The position numbers and the translations under genes are program-made. A stretch of 26,032 nt of DNA. Origin: Elusimicrobiota bacterium. Lineage in GTDB: Bacteria > Omnitrophota > Gorgyraeia > Zapsychrales > Fredricksoniimonadaceae. Position 1 is the first letter of the stretch; every line of letters starts with the position of its first letter. Below are positions 15,070 to 22,522 of this stretch, one piece after another. The notes below the pieces were generated by a model. That model saw only the letters and a program-made list of their open reading frames with translations, searched no databases and had not been told where the DNA came from. The stretch covers positions 1 through 26,032 of the forward strand of contig JAAYZZ010000032.1 of the NCBI GenBank assembly GCA_012514595.1, written 5' to 3'.

Positions 15070-15693
15070 TCAGTGCCGCATCGTCTTGATCAGGAAATAA
15101 CTGCCGAACAGAAGAACGACAAAGACGATCGAGATCAGATCGAAATACCTCTCAATGAATCTCTCGATCTTCTCGCCGAAGAGACGCAAGAGCCCTGCCA
15201 CCAGGAAGAACCGCCCCGCACGGCCAAAAAGAGAAGCCACGATAAGCGTGGGCAGGCTGATCTTGAAAAGGCCGGCCGCGATCGTGAACACCTTGTAGGG
15301 AATGGGCGTAAAGGCCGCGGTAAAGATGGCCCCAAAGGCATTATCAGCATACAATCTTCCGACGGTCTCGACATGCGATTCGAGACGATAGGTCGAAACG
15401 ATCCACTGACCCACTGTCTCAAAGAGTCCCCACCCGATCAAATATCCCAACAGAGCGCCCGTCACAGACCCCACGGTACAGATCAAGGCATTGCGCCACC
15501 ACATCTTTGGCGAGGCGATGGTCATGGCGATCAAGAGGACATCGGGGGGCACGGGAAAAAAAGAGCTCTCGGCAAAGGCGATTCCAAAGAGCGCCAGTGG
15601 CGCGTGAGGCGTCCGGGCCCAGTGAATGGTCCAGCCATAGATCCGCCGGATCCCCCGAAGCGGCGCCTGCAGAACAAAAAGAACCCCGCGCAT
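15070..15693 (-). CDS. VTT-domain (DedA/YqaA-type) membrane protein
   Basis: This 207-residue protein has five or so membrane segments and the VTT motif: 'FGIAFAESSFFPVPPDVLLIAM' (about 32-53), 'GSVTGALLGYLIGWG' and 'FTPIPYKVFTIAAGLFKISLPTLIVAS', then 'GRAGRFFLVAGLLRLFG'. VTT proteins include bacterial DedA lipid scramblase-like proteins and YqaA; the YqaA-like form fits best. ATG 15693 overlaps the cstA stop (TGATG), which decides the start. It is the third gene of a coupled trio with the flavodiiron protein and CstA. Its stop lies one base from that of the convergent SulP gene. Confidence 0.88.
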   Translation of the reverse strand: MRGVLFVLQAPLRGIRRIYGWTIHWARTPHAPLALFGIAFAESSFFPVPPDVLLIAMTIASPKMWWRNALICTVGSVTGALLGYLIGWGLFETVGQWIVSTYRLESHVETVGRLYADNAFGAIFTAAFTPIPYKVFTIAAGLFKISLPTLIVASLFGRAGRFFLVAGLLRLFGEKIERFIERYFDLISIVFVVLLFGSYFLIKTMRH

Positions 15694-17375
15694 CAACCCC
15701 TCGCTTTCTGCGATCGGGGCCAGAGAGCCCGGAGCGCCATGCCCGTAAGAACGATCGCCAGAACAAAAAGAACGCCAGCACTCGCGCTCTTGAGCGCGAT
15801 CTCCGCCGTGATACCGCCATTCCAAAGACCAAGCACTCCGGGTCTCATGATATCGACCAGCGCCCACAAGGTCATGATCATCATGAAGACCATCGGAAAG
15901 AGCGTCACGAAGATCCCCCGTCCCGCCCCTTTGGCCTTCAGCCATACCGTAATCGCCAGAAGAACAAGACTGGCCAACAGCTGATTGCTGGCCCCGAACA
16001 CGGTCCAGAAGATCAGATATCCTTTTCCCTCAACGCTGAGAAGAAACCCTGCGGGGACAAGAAGACTCACGGCGGTCGCCAGGAAACTCGCTCCGCGCCG
16101 GCCCTCCCAATGAAAGAATTCCTCGAAGATGTAGCGGGCCAGACGAGTACAGACATCGAGCGTGTCATAAACGAACGTCGAGAAAGCGAGGAGCGCGAAC
16201 GACAGTGCGAGCGCAGGATCGATCCCAAGCATCCCAAGATAGCGGGCGATCCCCCGGGCATAAATGACGTTCGGGTCCGCCGTCAGCTCCAAAGAGCCTA
16301 GGGGAAGGATCATGACCGTCACAACAGCCAGGACCGCGACAAGGCCTTCGAGGAGCATGGCCCCCATCCCGATCGGCAGGGCATGCGATTCCTTGGCGAT
16401 CTGCTTCGAGGTGGTCCCGGAGCTCACGATGCCGTGAAATCCGGAGCAGGCGCCGCAGGCGATCGTGATGAACAAAAGCGGAAAGACTGAACCCCCGTTC
16501 ACCGCGCTCTTGAACCCCTCCAGATGAAAAGCCGGGAACTGGACGGGGTACCCGCTCAACAGGGCTCCCAAAAGTCCGACGGCCATCACAAGATATAAAA
16601 GCCATCCCCCCAGATATCCCCGGGGCTGCAGCAAAAGCCAGACGGGGATCACCGACGCGACAAAACAATATCCGAGGATCAAAAGGTCCCACTGTTTGAG
16701 GGAGACCGCGTTCAACCCCTCCAGGACGGGGAGCGGCAGATGCGGTCCGGCCCAGATGATGAACAGGACAACAGGAACAAAGACGGCCGTCACAGCCCCC
16801 GTCCCCCAGCGTCCAAAACGCAGCCCAAGTCCCATGACGAGCGCCGCCAACAGATACAGTCCCGACGATCCCGCGACCGCGGCCCCGAACATCTCGCCAT
16901 CCACAACCCCCTTGAACGTCGCAGCCGTGATGTCCGTGAAGGCGATGATCACATAGATGAGGGTCAGCCACACAAAGACCAGAAAGAACCGATAGGCCAA
17001 AGGAGACACATGATCCTTGATGATGACACCGATCGAACGTCCGTCCTGACGAAGGGAGGCGACCAGGCTGAAGAAATCATGGCTCCCGCCGACAAAGACC
17101 GCGCCCAGGACGATCCACGCAAGCGCCGGGGCCCATCCGAACCAGAGGCACGCCAGGATCGGGCCCACGATGGGGCCCGCGGCTGCGATCGCAGAAAAAT
17201 GCTGTCCCAGAAGAAGAACAGGACTGGTGGGAACAAAATCCATGCCGTCATTGATCCGGCAGGCAGGTGTGACGGCCTCATCCCGCAGACCCGCCACACG
17301 GGCAAGGACACGTCCGTAACTCCGGTAGGCAACCGCAAAAACAACGGTGATCGAAAGAACGATGAGCGCAATCAT
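15693..17375 (-). CDS. cstA: CstA-family peptide/carbon-starvation transporter
   Basis: The 560-residue membrane protein (many helices) starts 'MIALIVLSITVVFAVAYRSYGRVLA' and carries CstA hallmarks: 'CRINDGMDFVPTSPVLLLGQHFSAIAAAGPIVGPI' (about 42-76), 'WIVLGAVFVGGSHDF', 'CSGFHGIVSSGTTSKQI' and 'STFVYDTLDVCTRLARYIFEE'. E. coli CstA and BtsT import peptides or pyruvate; this member resembles the shorter group. The ATG overlaps the flavodiiron stop by four bases, and the VTT gene overlaps its end, so all three should be translated from one mRNA. Substrate is inferred only from family. Confidence 0.93.
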   Translation of the reverse strand: MIALIVLSITVVFAVAYRSYGRVLARVAGLRDEAVTPACRINDGMDFVPTSPVLLLGQHFSAIAAAGPIVGPILACLWFGWAPALAWIVLGAVFVGGSHDFFSLVASLRQDGRSIGVIIKDHVSPLAYRFFLVFVWLTLIYVIIAFTDITAATFKGVVDGEMFGAAVAGSSGLYLLAALVMGLGLRFGRWGTGAVTAVFVPVVLFIIWAGPHLPLPVLEGLNAVSLKQWDLLILGYCFVASVIPVWLLLQPRGYLGGWLLYLVMAVGLLGALLSGYPVQFPAFHLEGFKSAVNGGSVFPLLFITIACGACSGFHGIVSSGTTSKQIAKESHALPIGMGAMLLEGLVAVLAVVTVMILPLGSLELTADPNVIYARGIARYLGMLGIDPALALSFALLAFSTFVYDTLDVCTRLARYIFEEFFHWEGRRGASFLATAVSLLVPAGFLLSVEGKGYLIFWTVFGASNQLLASLVLLAITVWLKAKGAGRGIFVTLFPMVFMMIMTLWALVDIMRPGVLGLWNGGITAEIALKSASAGVLFVLAIVLTGMALRALWPRSQKARG

Positions 17376-18568
17376 CTTTTTATCCTCTCCACAAAATCAC
17401 GGCCATAGGCGATGCAGGCCTCCACGGCCTTTCCGTCGGGCTCCCAGAGGTTGGTGATGCCATCATCCACGACCTCGTAACCCGCCTCGCGGGCCAGGGC
17501 CGCAAGACGTTTCTGGGCCTCCCCGGACCATCCGTAGCAACCGAACACCCCGGCCTTCTTGCCCTTGTAGGAGAATCCGCGCAGCTCTTCAATGATCCCG
17601 GCGATCGCCGTCAGGATCCCCTTGTTGTGTGACGGAGACCCGAACAGAACGGCCTTGGAACGGAACACCTGGGTCGCGATCTCGTTCTTGTCGTCGTGAC
17701 CCGCGTTCAGGACCACGATCTCGACATCAGGGTCCACCTCCCGGATCCCCTTGGCGATCGATTCCGCCATGATCCGCGTCCCGCCCCAGATCGTGTCATA
17801 AATGATAGAGATCCTATTCTCCTGATACGCATTGGCCCACGCCGCATAGGTGTCAATGACCTTACCGATATCCTGACGCCAGGACGCGCCGTGGCTGGTG
17901 CAGATCATCTCCATGGGGAGGTTCATCCCCTTGATCTCTTTGATCTTGGCATCGACCGACTTGCCCCAGGGCGCGATGATGTTGGCGTAATACTTCATCA
18001 TCTCGGGCCACAGGATGCCCGGATCGACCAGATCGGCCCAGACCTTGTCGGTGGCGATGTGCTGGCCGAAGGCATCGTTCGAAAAAAGGATGTTGTCGCC
18101 GGTGAGGAAAGTGAACATCGTGTCCGGCCAGTGCAGCATGGCCGCCTCGATGAACATGAGCTTCTTGCCGTTGCCGATCTCGAGAGTGTCCCCTGTGCGC
18201 ACAGGATGAAAGTTCCAGTCCTTATGGAAATGCCCTTTGAGCGATTTCACACCGTTGGGTGTGCAGTAGATGGGCACATCCGGGATCAGGCGCATCAGCT
18301 CGAGCATGGCCCCCGAATGATCGATCTCCCCGTGATTGACCACGATCGCATCGATCTTTTTGATATCCGTCTCGGCAGGGAGCGTCTGGAGGAACTCGCC
18401 CATAAAGGGTTCCCAGACCGTGTCGATCAGGATGGTCTTTTCTTCCTTGATGAGATAGGAATTGTAGGTGGAGCCGTGAAAGGTGGACAGTTCTCCGCCG
18501 TGAAAGCTCCTCAAACCCCAATCAACCTTCCCGACGGAATAGACATTGTTCTTGATGCGGTATGCCAT
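17372..18568 (-). CDS. fprA: Flavodiiron protein (FprA/ROO-type, O2 or NO reductase)
   Basis: The 398-residue protein combines a metallo-beta-lactamase-like diiron domain (about 1-250) with a flavodoxin domain (about 255-398). The iron ligands are visible: 'VVNHGEIDHSG' (HxExDH), 'MLHWPDTM', 'LFSNDAFGQH' and 'CTSHGASW'. The FMN domain shows 'IIYDTIWGGTRIMAE' and 'FGSPSHNKGI'. There is no C-terminal rubredoxin domain, so electrons must come from a separate donor. Such enzymes reduce O2 and/or NO to protect anaerobes; the preference is not readable here. ATG 18568 follows a perfect AGGAGG by seven bases. It heads the trio with cstA and the VTT protein. Confidence 0.95.
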   Translation of the reverse strand: MAYRIKNNVYSVGKVDWGLRSFHGGELSTFHGSTYNSYLIKEEKTILIDTVWEPFMGEFLQTLPAETDIKKIDAIVVNHGEIDHSGAMLELMRLIPDVPIYCTPNGVKSLKGHFHKDWNFHPVRTGDTLEIGNGKKLMFIEAAMLHWPDTMFTFLTGDNILFSNDAFGQHIATDKVWADLVDPGILWPEMMKYYANIIAPWGKSVDAKIKEIKGMNLPMEMICTSHGASWRQDIGKVIDTYAAWANAYQENRISIIYDTIWGGTRIMAESIAKGIREVDPDVEIVVLNAGHDDKNEIATQVFRSKAVLFGSPSHNKGILTAIAGIIEELRGFSYKGKKAGVFGCYGWSGEAQKRLAALAREAGYEVVDDGITNLWEPDGKAVEACIAYGRDFVERIKR

Positions 18569-18677
18569 AACAAGTCCTCCTGATGGGCCGTGCTGGAACG
18601 GCTTAACGTAGCACAACAAAATCTCTTTTTCTACAGGTATTAGTGCGGACGGAAAGGCTTTTCTTACTCAAAAAGAT

Positions 18678-19976
18678 CTAGAATGCCTGACGGTATCTCC
18701 AGTAGAACCGGTCATCCGGCCGTCCGATCCCGGTCTCATCAGGGCCCGCGGCCTGGGAACCGGGGAGAAGCTCCTTCTGGAGTCCGATCGTGAGCCGGTC
18801 GGTGAGATCATATTCTCCTGACAACCTGTGACGGTACCGCACTGTCTGGTCCTCTTTCAGTTCCCTCTCAAGACCATAGTCGATCCCCAGAGCGCCGGTG
18901 ACGTCCTTCCGCAGAGAGATCCCCTGGGACTGCGGGTCCATATTGACCGAGATCCGGTCAAGGCCCACCACGCGGCCCAGGCGGCGGCCGGCACCGCCAA
19001 AAAGAAAATAATCGACGAGGTCCGCGCTCATTTGAGGCGTCATCTTCCCTGTATCCAGGGCTCCATCCACTCCGCCCCAGGCCTTCCCCGTGGTCAAAAG
19101 AAGCAGAAGTTCCTCCCGGGAACGCGGGGGATCCGAGGTCAGAGAAAGGACAGGGTCCCGACGGGTCCCCGTGACCTTGATGTCGACCGATGTCTTTCCG
19201 ACCCGGGCACGCCCGTTGATATCGAGTTCCGGATCCAAGGGATCCTGCCCGATGGTGATCTGACTGCGGGCAAGCCTTGTCCGGGCATGAAGGGTCACGA
19301 GATCCCCGGACAGGATCACAACCTTCCCTCGCAGGGACCAACGCGAGGCCCCGGGCGCCAGAATAAGATCGATATGAAGATCCGCATCCTCGAGAAGATT
19401 GTCGCCGTAGCGCCCGGACTTGACCCGCAGGGTCCCGGCCAGACGGATCTCCTCCTCGAACGCATCAATACTGAGCTCCACGGCCTCAAGATCCCCCGAG
19501 ACCCGGGACACATGCGCAAGCCCGGGGAAGAACTCCAAGATGCGCCGGATGGCCAGCGTCCGGGTATGGATATTCACCACCCAGCGGCCCTCCTCGAGCC
19601 TCCCGTCCGCGACTAGCGGGTCCGCATCCGGCAGGAGGATCCGCGCATTTAAGAAACACATCTGCCACGAAAAGACATCCGCGGATGAGGCCTTGAGATG
19701 AAGCTCTCCGACACGAAGGACCGCCTCCTCCGGCAGGAAAGAAACCCTGCGGACCTCCATATTCGTGATCGTGACCCCCTTCAGAAGATTTCCCCGGATC
19801 GTCTCCCAGGTCGTATCCCCTCCCCCCGTCAAAACAGAGATCGAAGGACGCGCGATCACGCCGGCCCCTGGCCCTGTCCCCAAAAGAGACAGGGCCACTC
19901 CCGCGACCGTCACGAAGACAGCCGCGAAAATGGCCCAGAGAACGTGCTTGCGATGAGATGACGCGAACCGCCCCAT
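18678..19976 (-). CDS. Short TamB-like (DUF490) translocation/assembly protein
   Basis: The 432-residue protein starts with an N-terminal membrane anchor (about 12-34) and ends with the TamB/DUF490 C-terminal region: 'VTGTRRDPVLSLTSDPPRSREELLLLLTTGKAWGG' (about 275-310), then beta-strand-rich sequence to 'RFYWRYRQAF', ending in Phe. In Proteobacteria TamB bridges inner and outer membranes with TamA and helps move lipids or autotransporters. At 432 residues it is about one third of E. coli TamB (about 1260). No TamA/BamA gene is adjacent. GGAG precedes the ATG. A 10-bp inverted repeat lies within its 5' coding end at 19869-19897. Confidence 0.82.
   Translation of the reverse strand: MGRFASSHRKHVLWAIFAAVFVTVAGVALSLLGTGPGAGVIARPSISVLTGGGDTTWETIRGNLLKGVTITNMEVRRVSFLPEEAVLRVGELHLKASSADVFSWQMCFLNARILLPDADPLVADGRLEEGRWVVNIHTRTLAIRRILEFFPGLAHVSRVSGDLEAVELSIDAFEEEIRLAGTLRVKSGRYGDNLLEDADLHIDLILAPGASRWSLRGKVVILSGDLVTLHARTRLARSQITIGQDPLDPELDINGRARVGKTSVDIKVTGTRRDPVLSLTSDPPRSREELLLLLTTGKAWGGVDGALDTGKMTPQMSADLVDYFLFGGAGRRLGRVVGLDRISVNMDPQSQGISLRKDVTGALGIDYGLERELKEDQTVRYRHRLSGEYDLTDRLTIGLQKELLPGSQAAGPDETGIGRPDDRFYWRYRQAF
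19869..19897 (-). other. Perfect 10-bp inverted repeat in the 5' coding end of the TamB-like gene
   Basis: Arms TGGCCCTGTC (19869-19878) and its exact complement (19888-19897) flank a nine-base loop. It encodes the end of the membrane anchor. In mRNA it would fold into a stable GC-rich stem about 80 bases after the start codon. Function unknown. Confidence 0.5.
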
Positions 19977-19999
19977 GCCTTCTCCTGGTTCAGGATCGG

Positions 20000-21238
20000 T
20001 CAGCGCCTGCCGAACCGGCGGGCCGAGAACCTCCGTCCCGAGAACCTCTTGTTGCCCGACGACACCGGACGCGGTGCGTTCACGGACCGGACCGGAAGAA
20101 GGAACTCCTCGCCCGGGATATCGGGATGTTTCGCGACCGGGATATCCGCTCGAATCGTCTTCTGGATATTCTCGACCAGCTCGAACTGATCGGGGGTGGC
20201 AAACGAGATCGCGCGCCCCTCCATCCCGGCACGGCCTGTGCGCCCGATGCGATGGACATAGTTCTCCGCATCATCCGGAAGATCATAATTGATAACGAGC
20301 TCGATCCCCTTCACGTCGATCCCGCGTGCGGCGATGTCCGTCGCCACCAGAACGCGGAACCTCCCGACCTTGAATCCATCGAGCGCGGCCTTGCGCTGCC
20401 CGAGCGAACGGTCGGAATGGATCTCGGCGACCGAATGTCCCATCTGCCGGATGACCCTGACCAGACGGCTCGCATTGTGTTTGGTCCGGCTGAAGAGCAG
20501 CACGGATCCGCGATACTGGCCCAGGACCTTCTGCAACAGATCGTTCTTCGCCTCCCGACGGATGATGAACAGTTCCTGCGCCACCCTCTCGGCCGCAGTA
20601 CCCGAAGGGGCGACCTGGACATGCACAGGGAGCTTCATGTGGCGGGCCGCCATGGACATGATGGCCGGCGGCATGGTGGCCGAAAAAAGCATGGTCTGGC
20701 GCTCTTTGGGGACATGCCGCAGGATCTCGTTGATCTGCGGGGCAAACCCCATGTCGAGCATGCGGTCCGCCTCATCGAGCACAAGGACGCTCACCTTGTC
20801 GAGCTTGACCGTGCGCTGCTCGGTCAGGTGATCGATCAGGCGTCCGGGCGTCGCGATGATAAGCCTCGGGCCCCGGCGAAGCTCCTGGACCTGATGGTGC
20901 ATCGAAGCCCCCCCGACGAGGATCACGCTCCGCAGCCCGAAAGGCTGGGCCACCTTGCGCACGGTCTCCTCGACCTGGTAGGCCAGCTCCCGCGTGGGGA
21001 CAAGAACCAGCCCCATCCCCGTCGCGCTAGCCGCCAGAAGCTGCACCATGGGGATCGAGAAGGCCAATGTCTTCCCGGTCCCCGTCTGGGCCACCCCCAT
21101 CACATCCTTCCCCTCGATCCCGAGAGGAATGGCCTTGTGCTGGATCGGCGTGGGGGTCGTGAACCGGATGCGGTTCAGGACCTCCAGGACCTTGGGCGCA
21201 ATGCCAAGTCCGTAAAAAGTTAATGTGGAATCGCTCAT
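20000..21238 (-). CDS. DEAD-box ATP-dependent RNA helicase (RhlE-like)
   Basis: From ATG 21238 (AAGGAG upstream) this encodes 412 residues with the full helicase set: Q motif 'TFYGLGIAPKVLEVL...TPTPIQ', motif I 'AQTGTGKT', Ia 'VPTRELAYQV', motif II 'VLDEADRMLDMGF', motif III 'SATMPP', 'ATDIAARGID' and motif VI 'HRIGRTGRAG'. A short Arg-rich tail ('NKRFSGRRFSARRFGRR') replaces a long C-terminal domain, as in RhlE-type enzymes. It would unwind short RNA duplexes in ribosome assembly or mRNA decay. A long leader (21239 to about 21457) carries hairpins, suggesting temperature- or self-dependent control. An ATG-less extension to 21367 within the leader is not favoured. Confidence 0.95.
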   Translation of the reverse strand: MSDSTLTFYGLGIAPKVLEVLNRIRFTTPTPIQHKAIPLGIEGKDVMGVAQTGTGKTLAFSIPMVQLLAASATGMGLVLVPTRELAYQVEETVRKVAQPFGLRSVILVGGASMHHQVQELRRGPRLIIATPGRLIDHLTEQRTVKLDKVSVLVLDEADRMLDMGFAPQINEILRHVPKERQTMLFSATMPPAIMSMAARHMKLPVHVQVAPSGTAAERVAQELFIIRREAKNDLLQKVLGQYRGSVLLFSRTKHNASRLVRVIRQMGHSVAEIHSDRSLGQRKAALDGFKVGRFRVLVATDIAARGIDVKGIELVINYDLPDDAENYVHRIGRTGRAGMEGRAISFATPDQFELVENIQKTIRADIPVAKHPDIPGEEFLLPVRSVNAPRPVSSGNKRFSGRRFSARRFGRR

Positions 21239-21457
21239 ATCTCTCCTTTTGTAGAATGCATCCCAAGTTACAGGGTCACAGCCTGCAGGCACACACAAGG
21301 TCCCCTTGTGATTTGATGCTGTGCGGCACGATGCCCTTGAATGGCCAGCTTGTCCTTGGAAGCGCAAAAGGTGAGTCTTGATGCGGAAGGCGGTATCCCG
21401 AAAAGAACATCGGACCGTCGGTGCTAAAAAGGCAAGTCAACCATCAACCTGAATGTT
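21239..21457 (-). promoter_or_regulatory. Long 5' leader of the DEAD-box helicase gene
   Basis: About 220 bases lie between the predicted transcription start and the helicase ATG with no supported gene. The leader holds a perfect 7-bp stem with a three-base loop (CACAAGG/CCTTGTG, 21294-21310) and a self-complementary GCCTGCAGGC (21281-21290). Long structured leaders are known for cold-induced helicase mRNAs. Control of that kind here is inference. Confidence 0.45.
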
Positions 21458-21463
21458 GGGCGA

Positions 21464-21493
21464 AGTATAGCACACCTTGGGCCGGAAAGCCAA
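21464..21493 (-). promoter_or_regulatory. Promoter of the DEAD-box helicase gene
   Basis: Minus strand TTGGCT (21488-21493), 18-base spacer and extended -10 TGC-TATACT (hexamer 21464-21469). Predicted start near 21457. The -35 overlaps the U-tract of the upstream terminator. Confidence 0.7.
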
Positions 21494-21515
21494 AAAACTT
21501 TCTCACAAAAGAAAG
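21492..21515 (-). terminator. Intrinsic terminator after the Rho-like gene
   Basis: On the minus strand CTTTCT (complement of 21510-21515) pairs with AGAAAG (complement of 21498-21503) around a six-base loop, followed by six T (21492-21497). The stem is AT-rich, so termination may be partial. It begins five bases after the Rho-like stop. Confidence 0.55.
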
Positions 21516-21519
21516 AGGG

Positions 21520-22509
21520 TCAAAGATCCGCCCCCTCCGAGATCGCCCGGACGGTCTTCAAAAGGGCGTCATTGGTGGGGTGTTTCTCGAGATTTTCGAT
21601 GAGGCGGGTCGCTCCCTCGACAGCGTTGAACGCCGCGAGCGCCCGGCGGATCTTGTTGACCGCGTCCAGCTCCTCGGGAGGGAGAAGCGTCTCCATCCGG
21701 CGGGTCGCGCTTTTGGAGATATCGACCGCCGGGAAGATCCGGCGGCCCGAGAGCTCCCGCGAGAGCACGATCTCCATGTTCCCCGTGCCCTTGAACTCCT
21801 CGAAGATCACATCATCCATGCGGCTTCCGGTCTCGACGAGAATGGTGGCCAGGATCGTGAGGGATCCGCCGTTCTCGATCTTGCGGGCTGCGCCGAAGAT
21901 CCGCCGGGGAACCTCCATCGCCCTCGCATCCAGACCGCCTGAGATCGTCCGGCCCGACGAACGGCGCTCGGCATTGTGCACTCGCGCCAGACGCGTCAGG
22001 GAATCGATCAGAAGGACCACGTTCTCGCCCTGCCCTGCCTCGCGCATGACACGGCGCATCAATTCATCCGCGATCCGGACATGGTGCTCATAGCCTTCGT
22101 CCATGGACGAGGAGTGGACCTCGGCGGAAACGCTGCGCTTGAAATCCGTGACCTCCTCCGGACGTTCATCGACCAGAAGACAATAAAGTTTCACTTGAGG
22201 ATATCCCTTGGCGACCGCCTGGCAAATGTGCTTGAGATAGGTGGTCTTCCCGGATCCGGGAGGGGCGACGATCAGCCCGCGCTGGCCCATACCGATGGGA
22301 CAGATCAGGTCCATGACCCGCATCGTCATCTCGCTCGAACCGTCCTCGAGGCGGATGCGCGGAGAGGGGTCCACCGGTGTCCCGGAAAGGAAGCGTCGCT
22401 CCTCCTCCGAGACCTGGCGGGGCGGCATGGGCCGCACCGAAGGACCCGACACCGGGCCCGGCCGGTAACGCGAGGGGGAATGTCTGTGCTGGGAATGATA
22501 TGGTCTCAT
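21520..22509 (-). CDS. rho: Rho transcription-termination factor lacking the N-terminal RNA-binding domain
   Basis: The 329-residue protein matches the C-terminal motor domain of Rho: Walker A 'GLIVAPPGSGKTTYL' (about 78-92), 'VDERPEEVTDFKR' (113-125), Walker B 'VVLLIDSLTRLARVHN' (164-179), Q-loop 'SSGRTISGGLDARAM' and R-loop 'DISKSATRRMETLL'. It lacks the Rho-N helical and OB-fold domain that binds RNA (E. coli residues 1-130). Instead there is a 45-residue Pro/Ser/His/Arg-rich leader 'MRPYHSQHRHSPSRYRPG'. E. coli has PPKAGKT where this has PPGSGKT. No ribosome site precedes ATG 22509; the upstream frame closes at 22549-22551, so the missing domain is not hidden there. It starts 14 bases after the overlapping methyltransferase stop, likely coupled. 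Confidence 0.9.
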   Translation of the reverse strand: MRPYHSQHRHSPSRYRPGPVSGPSVRPMPPRQVSEEERRFLSGTPVDPSPRIRLEDGSSEMTMRVMDLICPIGMGQRGLIVAPPGSGKTTYLKHICQAVAKGYPQVKLYCLLVDERPEEVTDFKRSVSAEVHSSSMDEGYEHHVRIADELMRRVMREAGQGENVVLLIDSLTRLARVHNAERRSSGRTISGGLDARAMEVPRRIFGAARKIENGGSLTILATILVETGSRMDDVIFEEFKGTGNMEIVLSRELSGRRIFPAVDISKSATRRMETLLPPEELDAVNKIRRALAAFNAVEGATRLIENLEKHPTNDALLKTVRAISEGADL

Positions 22510-22522
22510 AAAAGAACGGGGG

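Noticed and set aside
17190..17200. GCGATCGC octamers as HIP1-like cyanobacterial signature
   Set aside because: They occur, but gene content does not suggest a cyanobacterium, and the octamer follows from the general GATC excess and codon use.
19958..21223. A 421-codon open frame on the plus strand
   Set aside because: Antisense to the DEAD-box helicase and the 5' end of the TamB-like gene; no recognisable domain.
21239..21367. N-terminal extension of the DEAD-box helicase to 21367
   Set aside because: The frame is open, but the added residues are unlike helicase N-termini, and a good ribosome site directly precedes the ATG at 21238.
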